From NCBI GenBank assembly GCA_964250215.1, contig CAXUEX010000096.1, positions 1-11,076 of the forward strand: 11,076 nt of DNA, given 5' to 3'. Position 1 is the stretch's first letter. Every line of letters starts with the position of its first letter. Below the pieces are notes generated by a model. It was not told where the DNA came from. It saw only the letters and a list, made by a program, of their open reading frames with translations, and searched no databases. Source of the DNA: DAIDJM01 sp964250215. Its GTDB lineage: Bacteria > Pseudomonadota > Alphaproteobacteria > Acetobacterales > Acetobacteraceae. Position numbers and translations under genes: made by a program. Positions 7,289 to 11,076 of this stretch are shown here, in pieces.

Positions 7289-7395
7289 GGTCCAGGCTCT
7301 CCCGATGCGGCTTTGGGCGGCGTGCAAAATTGCCCGCCCAGCACCCATTGTGTCCAAAGAATAACATACAAAAAGCGAAATTAGAAGCGCATCCG
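7289..7395 (-). promoter_or_regulatory. 107-nt leader of the five-gene operon
   Basis: Noncoding stretch between the decarboxylase stop and the MetY-type start. The half nearest the decarboxylase is AT-rich and could hold a promoter, though no convincing -35/-10 pair was found. The half nearest the gene carries a hairpin (listed separately) and the ribosome binding site. It does not match the SAM-II consensus that precedes many alphaproteobacterial met genes, as far as I can judge by eye. Confidence 0.45.
7314..7340 (-). promoter_or_regulatory. GC-rich hairpin in the operon leader
   Basis: On the minus strand TGGGCGG (7340-7334) pairs perfectly with CCGCCCA (7320-7314). GCA and TGC extend the stem around an ATTT loop, with a 3-nt ACG bulge on the 3' arm. 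The stem ends 25 nt before the ATG and just upstream of GGGAGAG, so it could modulate translation or be part of a small regulatory RNA element. It has no T-run after it, so it is not a standard terminator. Confidence 0.5.
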
Positions 7396-8901
7396 CTATG
7401 GCGGAAGTTGCGATCTATGCGTGCGTTGCTGGGCATTTCTGCGCGGCGCCGTTGTGACACGCCCGTTGTGACGCGCCTCTTGCAAGGTTTGCACCAGGGC
7501 AGCGATATCCTCGGACGTCGTCTCGCCATTGCTGATGCAGATGCGGATCACTTCGTGGCCGGCAAAGACGGCGGTTGAGATCCAGGCGGCGCCGCTGGCC
7601 AGCACACGGCGCACAATGGTGACGGGATCGGGCGCGCCGACGGGCGGCACAACGCAAAGCACGGCGAGTGCCGGATCGTTGACGACCCGCCAGCCGCTTG
7701 CGGCGAGTGCGTTGGCAAGTTCTGCGGCCTGCGCGACGGCTTTTTCAACGTGGGCGGCATAGCCGGACCAACCGGCGGTTGCGAGCGCAACAAAGAGCCG
7801 CAACCCGAGAAAGCGGCGTGACCATTGCAGCGAGTTCATATACGGGTCCACGCCGGCGGCTTCGGATGGCATGAAGCTGGTGGAGACGTGGAAGGTGGCG
7901 GAGAGCAGCTTCGGATCGCGCGCGATGAACATGCCGCAACCCATGGTGGTGGCGAACCATTTATGCGCATCGATGGTGATCGATTGAGCGCGTTCGATGC
8001 CCGCCAGAAGCCCGCGATGCCGAGGCGAAGCGATCGCCGCACCGCCCCACGCGGCATCGACGTGCAGCCAGATACCTTCGTCGCGCGCGAAGGTTGCCAA
8101 GGCATCGAGGGGATCGATGGCGCCGCCGCCCGTGGTGCCGGCGGTAGCGACCAGCATGACCGGTATTCTTCCGTGCGCGCGATCCTGGCTGCAGGCGGCA
8201 GCGAGTGCGGCAATGCTCATCCGGCCGCGATCGTCGGTTTCCACGAGCCGCACGGCATCGCGGCCGATTCCGGCCTGATGCGCGATCTTGATCCAGGCCA
8301 GGTGCGCTTCGCGCGAGACGTAGAACACTGGCGGTCCGGCAAAGCCGCGGACGCCGGCTTGGGCGAAATCCGGGTGGGCGGCGGTAAGCGCGCAAATCAG
8401 CGCGGTGCAGTTCGCCTCGCTGCCGCCGCTGGTGAAATGGCCGGCGATTTCGCCGGCGAAACCGGCGCGCTGGGCGACGGCGCGGATGACATGCGCTTCG
8501 ATGGCCACCGCAGCGGGCGACGTGGTGGCCGAAGCGAGTTGCGGGTTGAAGGCGCCGACGATACGGTCGGCGCATTGCGCGGGGAAGCTCGGCGCGGGGT
8601 TGAACAACCCGAAGTAGCGCGGATGCGTGACCTGCACCAAGCCGTCCTGCAGCCGCTCGATCGCCCATTGCAGCACGGTTTGGAGAGGCATTGCCTGGCA
8701 AAAATCGTAGGACGCGAGTTCGCGAGCAAACTGTTCGCGGTTCGCGTGCGGTACGACGGATCGGGTGGCAATACGAAGCGGCAGTTCAGCGAGCTGGGTG
8801 TCGAGCAGTGCATCCAAACGCTGGCGCTCCGCCGCATCGGGAAACAATGCCGATGCCGCATAGCTTGTGTCACGGCCTGTTGAAGATGATGGCGTCATCA
8901 T
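7396..8901 (-). CDS. Group II PLP-dependent amino acid decarboxylase
   Basis: A 501-residue fold-type-I decarboxylase of the group II family (aromatic amino acid, diaminobutyrate, glutamate and related decarboxylases). Seen: H-P-R-Y-F-G-L-F-N-P at 93-102, G-G-S-E-A-N at 159-164, R-E-A-H with ring-stacking His200, H-V-D-A-A-W-G-G at 280-287 (Asp282), and T-I-D-A-H-K-W with PLP Lys314. All catalytic residues are present. It should remove the alpha-carboxyl of an amino acid to give an amine; the substrate cannot be assigned by eye. The start is one of two tandem ATGs at 8901/8898; the first overlaps the stop of the short upstream ORF as TGATG. Neither has a good ribosome binding site of its own, consistent with coupling. 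A basic, Gln/Arg-rich tail of about 25 residues follows the fold. It is 107 nt upstream of the five-gene operon and may be read through into it. Confidence 0.9.
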   Translation of the reverse strand: MMTPSSSTGRDTSYAASALFPDAAERQRLDALLDTQLAELPLRIATRSVVPHANREQFARELASYDFCQAMPLQTVLQWAIERLQDGLVQVTHPRYFGLFNPAPSFPAQCADRIVGAFNPQLASATTSPAAVAIEAHVIRAVAQRAGFAGEIAGHFTSGGSEANCTALICALTAAHPDFAQAGVRGFAGPPVFYVSREAHLAWIKIAHQAGIGRDAVRLVETDDRGRMSIAALAAACSQDRAHGRIPVMLVATAGTTGGGAIDPLDALATFARDEGIWLHVDAAWGGAAIASPRHRGLLAGIERAQSITIDAHKWFATTMGCGMFIARDPKLLSATFHVSTSFMPSEAAGVDPYMNSLQWSRRFLGLRLFVALATAGWSGYAAHVEKAVAQAAELANALAASGWRVVNDPALAVLCVVPPVGAPDPVTIVRRVLASGAAWISTAVFAGHEVIRICISNGETTSEDIAALVQTLQEARHNGRVTTAPRRNAQQRTHRSQLPP

Positions 8902-9215
8902 CACCGCGCGGAAACCAGGCCGGAGTTGTTGCTCCTGCCCAAAATGCAACCGCTACGGAGGGCGATGCGCTCCGCCATGTCGGATTGCTCCAGAAGACTT
9001 GCTACCGCAGCGTGTTTCGCTATCGCAATACCGGCATTTCGGTTGAGTAACGCGGTGTTTGGCTCCAGCTCCGGTTCATCTGCCAGCTTAAACGGCACCG
9101 AATTTCGCGCAGCACGAGCAAACCGATTCAGGATACACGGGCGTATCGTGGGCAGGGCGAAGCCGACGGGGCGCATTCTGGGCGGCTCTAAAACATTTAC
9201 GGTTGAGACGAACAT
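8901..9215 (-). CDS. Possible small protein upstream of the decarboxylase, function unknown
   Basis: A 104-codon frame from an ATG at 9215 with GAGG at 9225-9222 and a 6-nt spacer, ending in a TGA that overlaps the decarboxylase ATG (TGATG). These two features argue that it is translated and couples into the decarboxylase. Against it, third-position G/C is visibly lower than in the neighbours and no family is recognised. The product would be basic and Pro-rich near the start (L-E-P-P-R-M-R-P), with an acidic patch D-E-P-E-L-E-P about residues 46-52, a possible helix S-L-L-E-Q-S-D-M-A-E-R about 74-84, and two Cys residues (about 27 and 91). No signal peptide or membrane segment is seen. It could be a leader ORF, a small partner protein, a transferred or decaying gene, or chance. 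Confidence 0.42.
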   Translation of the reverse strand: MFVSTVNVLEPPRMRPVGFALPTIRPCILNRFARAARNSVPFKLADEPELEPNTALLNRNAGIAIAKHAAVASLLEQSDMAERIALRSGCILGRSNNSGLVSAR

Positions 9216-9249
9216 GAAAAACCTCACGCACCGATTGAACTCTCGGTAT

Positions 9250-9263
9250 TTCTGAACACAGAA
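9250..9263. repeat. Small palindrome in the divergent spacer
   Basis: TTCTG and CAGAA are perfect inverted arms around a 4-nt AACA loop. On the minus strand it lies in the probable 5' leader of the small ORF, 35 nt before its ATG. It may be a weak hairpin or a protein-binding site; there is no further support. Confidence 0.3.
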
Positions 9264-9282
9264 CGCTATCTTTGCACGTTTG

Positions 9283-9292
9283 TAAAATTTTA
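9283..9292. repeat. AT-rich perfect palindrome TAAAATTTTA
   Basis: A 10-bp perfect palindrome in the lowest-GC part of the window. Each strand carries a TAAAAT hexamer, a good -10 match, and on the minus strand it would point toward the small ORF and decarboxylase. No convincing -35 box was found at the right distance, so a promoter here is only possible. Confidence 0.3.
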
Positions 9293-9329
9293 GAACAGCG
9301 CTTGACTCATTCCCCGACCGTTGTCATTG

Positions 9330-9356
9330 TTCCGATCACTCTTTACGTAATCGGAA
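9330..9356. promoter_or_regulatory. Inverted repeat TTCCGAT-N13-ATCGGAA, candidate operator
   Basis: Seven-base arms at 9330-9336 and 9350-9356 are exact reverse complements with a 13-nt spacer, giving about 20 bp centre to centre, i.e. two successive major grooves on one face. It covers the -35 region and part of the spacer of the candidate promoter for the EPS transferase, where a dimeric repressor would block transcription. The regulator is not in the window. As an RNA hairpin the long loop makes it weak, so an operator is preferred. Confidence 0.45.
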
Positions 9357-9370
9357 ACTTTTGATATGTT
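9342..9370 (+). promoter_or_regulatory. Candidate sigma-70-type promoter for the EPS transferase gene
   Basis: TTTACG at 9342-9347 and TATGTT at 9365-9370, separated by 17 nt, each match 4 of 6 consensus bases. It would start transcription near 9377, leaving about 60 nt of leader before the ATG. It sits in the low-GC divergent spacer, the expected place. An alternative -35, TTGACT at 9302-9307, has only a poor -10 partner. Confidence 0.4.
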
Positions 9371-9438
9371 AACGGGATCATTGGTCCGCCCTGTCCTGAT
9401 GTATCGTGCAACCGTCTGAACGCGCTCGGAATCGTGCG

Positions 9439-10971
9439 ATGAACTCGTTGTCTTTTGCAGATGGTTTGCTGCCTGCGCGCCGCAAGCTGGCGTTTGCCGG
9501 ATCGGGCGGTGCGGCGCGCGCGCGCGGAGCTGCCGTATCTGCAACCGATACGCCCGGCGCGCAGCTGCTTGCCTTATTTCCGCGAATCGACGTGGCTGTG
9601 CCAGCCTTCTGGTTGTATTTCGCCGACAGCTTCGGCTCGATTCTGATCGCGGCGGCGATTTTCTCCACCATGCCGCATGCGGGCCTGACGCAGGTTGCGA
9701 TGGCCGGCATGGCGGGTTTCGTGCCGGCCTGGAGCCTAAGCGCGCATCTGCAGCGGTTGTATGCGGCGGGTGCGATGCTCGGCGGTTTGCGCGATCTGCT
9801 GCTGCGGTCCATGGCGACGGCTTGTTGCACGCTTGCGGCGCTGCTGGCAGCCGGGTTTGCAAGCGGCACGTTGGCGGCGGTGCCGAGGCCGGCGCTGCTG
9901 GCTTCCGCCGCCGCCGCGTTCGGCTGGATCGGGTTGACGCGGGCGGCTTGGCGCGTGCTGTGGCGACGGTGGCTGGAGCGGGGCGCGCGCGTGGAGCGGG
10001 TGCTGGTTCTGGCCGAGACGGAAGCGGCGGCGCGTCGGCTGGGCGAAGACGTGGAGCGCGAGAGCGGCTTCACGTTCGGCGTTGCGGCGGCGGCGGCATT
10101 TCCCGGCGGCGTCGGCGCGTCCGAAGCGTGGGCGCCGGACCTGGATTGGGTGGAGGCGGCGGCGCGCAGCGGCGCGATCGATCGCGTGGTGCTGGGCGGC
10201 TCTGCGGCTGCGATGCCGCGGCTGAATGCGGTGCTGGCGCGGCTGGCGCGGCTGGCGATCGACGTTTCGATTCTGCCCGATCTGGATGGGCTGCGCGCGC
10301 CGGTGCTGAAGGTGGATCGGGTGGGCATGTTGCCCGCGGTGGAGCTGGATTTCCGGCCGCTGACGCCGTTCCAGGTGCGCATTAAGCGCGCCGAGGACCT
10401 GTTGCTGGCCGGGCTGATCACGCTGTTCATCCTGCCGGTACTGCTGATGGTGGTGCTGGCGATCCGGCTGGACAGTCCGGGCCCGATCCTGTTCCGTCAG
10501 CGTCGCGCCGGGTTCAACGACCGGGTGTTCGAGGTGTGGAAGTTCCGCACCATGCACGTGCACGCGCGCGACGAGCTTTCGCGCACGCAAACCTCGCGCG
10601 CCGATCCGCGCGTGACGCGGGTGGGACGTTTCCTGCGTCGCACCAGCCTCGATGAGCTGCCGCAGCTTTTCAACGTGCTGGCCGGTCACATGTCGATCGT
10701 GGGTCCGCGGCCGCATGCGCTCGGCATGACCTCGGTGGGAATGCGGCTGCACGATGTCATCGAGGATTATTCGGCGCGGCACCGGCTGAAGCCGGGCATC
10801 ACCGGCTGGGCGCAGGTGAACGGCAGCCGCGGCGAGGTGACGTCGCACGAGAAGCTGCGCCGGCGCGTGGCTCTCGATTGCTATTATATAGAGCACTGGT
10901 CGCTGCGGCTGGATCTGTGGATCGTGGCGCGCACCGCGGCCAAAGTGCTGTTCGACCGCGATGCATACTGA
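9439..10971 (+). CDS. Undecaprenyl-phosphate hexose-1-phosphate transferase (EPS priming enzyme, WcaJ/GumD type)
   Basis: A 510-residue polyprenyl glycosylphosphotransferase, the usual length for the large PNPT subgroup. It moves a sugar-1-phosphate, probably glucose-1-phosphate, from UDP-sugar to undecaprenyl phosphate at the inner membrane, the first step of exopolysaccharide assembly. Hydrophobic segments lie at about 52-75, 84-103, 117-145 and 152-170. A soluble nucleotide-binding-like domain follows, then a membrane segment at about 320-342 ending in D-S-P-G-P, and the catalytic domain. Motifs there: K-F-R-T-M at 368-372, the D-E dyad Asp405-Glu406 in S-L-D-E-L-P-Q, S-I-V-G-P-R-P-H at 419-426, and K-P-G-I-T-G-W-A-Q-V-N-G from 451. 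The ATG at 9439 is favoured over a GTG at 9406, neither having a strong ribosome binding site. The C-terminus Y-Y-I-E-H-W-S-L and final D-A-Y fit the glucose-type subgroup. Its last 11 nt overlap the next gene. Confidence 0.93.
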   Translation: MNSLSFADGLLPARRKLAFAGSGGAARARGAAVSATDTPGAQLLALFPRIDVAVPAFWLYFADSFGSILIAAAIFSTMPHAGLTQVAMAGMAGFVPAWSLSAHLQRLYAAGAMLGGLRDLLLRSMATACCTLAALLAAGFASGTLAAVPRPALLASAAAAFGWIGLTRAAWRVLWRRWLERGARVERVLVLAETEAAARRLGEDVERESGFTFGVAAAAAFPGGVGASEAWAPDLDWVEAAARSGAIDRVVLGGSAAAMPRLNAVLARLARLAIDVSILPDLDGLRAPVLKVDRVGMLPAVELDFRPLTPFQVRIKRAEDLLLAGLITLFILPVLLMVVLAIRLDSPGPILFRQRRAGFNDRVFEVWKFRTMHVHARDELSRTQTSRADPRVTRVGRFLRRTSLDELPQLFNVLAGHMSIVGPRPHALGMTSVGMRLHDVIEDYSARHRLKPGITGWAQVNGSRGEVTSHEKLRRRVALDCYYIEHWSLRLDLWIVARTAAKVLFDRDAY

Positions 10972-11076
10972 GACGCTCCCGGCGCCCCCGCGTCTGACGC
11001 GGGCGTTGCCCGGCGGCGCGGCGCGGCCGGGCCGTCCGGCGGCCGAGTGGGAAGCGGACCTCGCCGAAGAGTTCGA
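10961..11076 (+). CDS. Start of a downstream gene, truncated by the window end
   Basis: An ATG inside the end of the EPS transferase gene (11-nt overlap) opens a frame that stays open to the window edge, 38 codons. The visible N-terminus begins M-H-T-E-T-L-P-A-P-P-R and is Pro/Ala/Arg-rich and probably disordered, with E-W-E-A-D-L-A-E-E-F at the end. No family can be recognised. Position suggests a further exopolysaccharide gene in the same operon. There is no clear ribosome binding site, so translation would rely on coupling. Confidence 0.5.
   Translation, partial: MHTETLPAPPRLTRALPGGAARPGRPAAEWEADLAEEF

Noticed and set aside
6056..7384. Long open frame on the + strand opposite the MetY-type gene
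   Set aside because: It is a by-product of GC-rich codon bias on the other strand. The minus strand encodes a full PLP enzyme with all motifs, while this frame has no recognisable domain. The same applies to long + frames opposite the decarboxylase and the ACP/ligase region, and to long - frames opposite the EPS transferase and the acyl-CoA synthetase.
7289..7395. SAM-II riboswitch before the MetY-type gene
   Set aside because: I compared the leader by eye with the conserved SAM-II core and did not find it; only a simple bulged hairpin is present. A covariance search would settle this.
5046..8901. Rhizobitoxine-like pathway (which also uses an O-acylhomoserine sulfhydrylase homologue)
   Set aside because: The accompanying aminotransferase domain and desaturase expected for that pathway are not present, and an ACP/ligase/SDR set is not part of it.
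7396..8901. Exosortase-A-associated PLP decarboxylase
   Set aside because: That family is of the alanine-racemase-fold type; the D-A-H-K-W lysine site and H-V-D-A-A-W-G-G motif here are of the group II fold-type-I family.
8926..9255. + strand open frame opposite the small ORF
   Set aside because: It starts with TTG, has no suitable ribosome binding site and no family resemblance. The minus-strand frame has a better start and couples to the decarboxylase.

Overview
The window comes from a GC-rich bacterial chromosome. Codons strongly prefer G or C at the third position, genes are packed tightly, and the protein families point to an alphaproteobacterium, perhaps of the Acetobacteraceae. That placement is inferred from composition and protein character, not from a marker gene. 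I see no rRNA, tRNA, CRISPR array, insertion sequence or integrase.

Left block (1-2670, + strand): three genes joined by two 4-nt ATGA overlaps. They are the C-terminal part of an exosortase/archaeosortase-like membrane protease, with Cys, Arg and His in a plausible arrangement, a 158-residue membrane-anchored protein of unknown function, and a FATP/FadD6-type long-chain acyl-CoA synthetase. This block converges on the next one across 39 nt.

Middle block (2710-7288, - strand, transcribed right to left): a compact five-gene operon. The order is an O-acylhomoserine sulfhydrylase-like PLP enzyme (MetY type), a short MetA-family homoserine acyltransferase, a free-standing acyl carrier protein, a short AMP-forming acyl ligase and a FabG-like SDR reductase. 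Junctions are 1 nt overlap, 26 nt gap, 17 nt overlap and 2 nt gap. This joins a homoserine-to-homocysteine module to a carrier-protein module that activates, loads and reduces an acid, which suggests a specialised pathway rather than plain methionine synthesis. A 107-nt leader with a GC-rich hairpin precedes the first gene.

Upstream block (7396-9215, - strand): a group II PLP-dependent amino acid decarboxylase, preceded by a possible 104-codon ORF of unknown function. That ORF has a good ribosome binding site, and its stop overlaps the decarboxylase start as TGATG.

Right block (9439-end, + strand): a polyprenyl-phosphate hexose-1-phosphate transferase (WcaJ/GumD type) that starts exopolysaccharide assembly, overlapping the start of a further gene cut off by the window end. 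The lower-GC divergent spacer before it holds a 7-bp inverted repeat lying over a candidate promoter.

Taken together, an exosortase-like protein, an initiating EPS transferase, an ACP, AMP-forming ligases and a PLP decarboxylase echo the layout of exosortase-A/EPS loci, but the small-molecule enzymes are of different families. The most interesting candidate system is the middle operon, with its non-standard MetA and dedicated ACP and ligase, set between exosortase and EPS genes.
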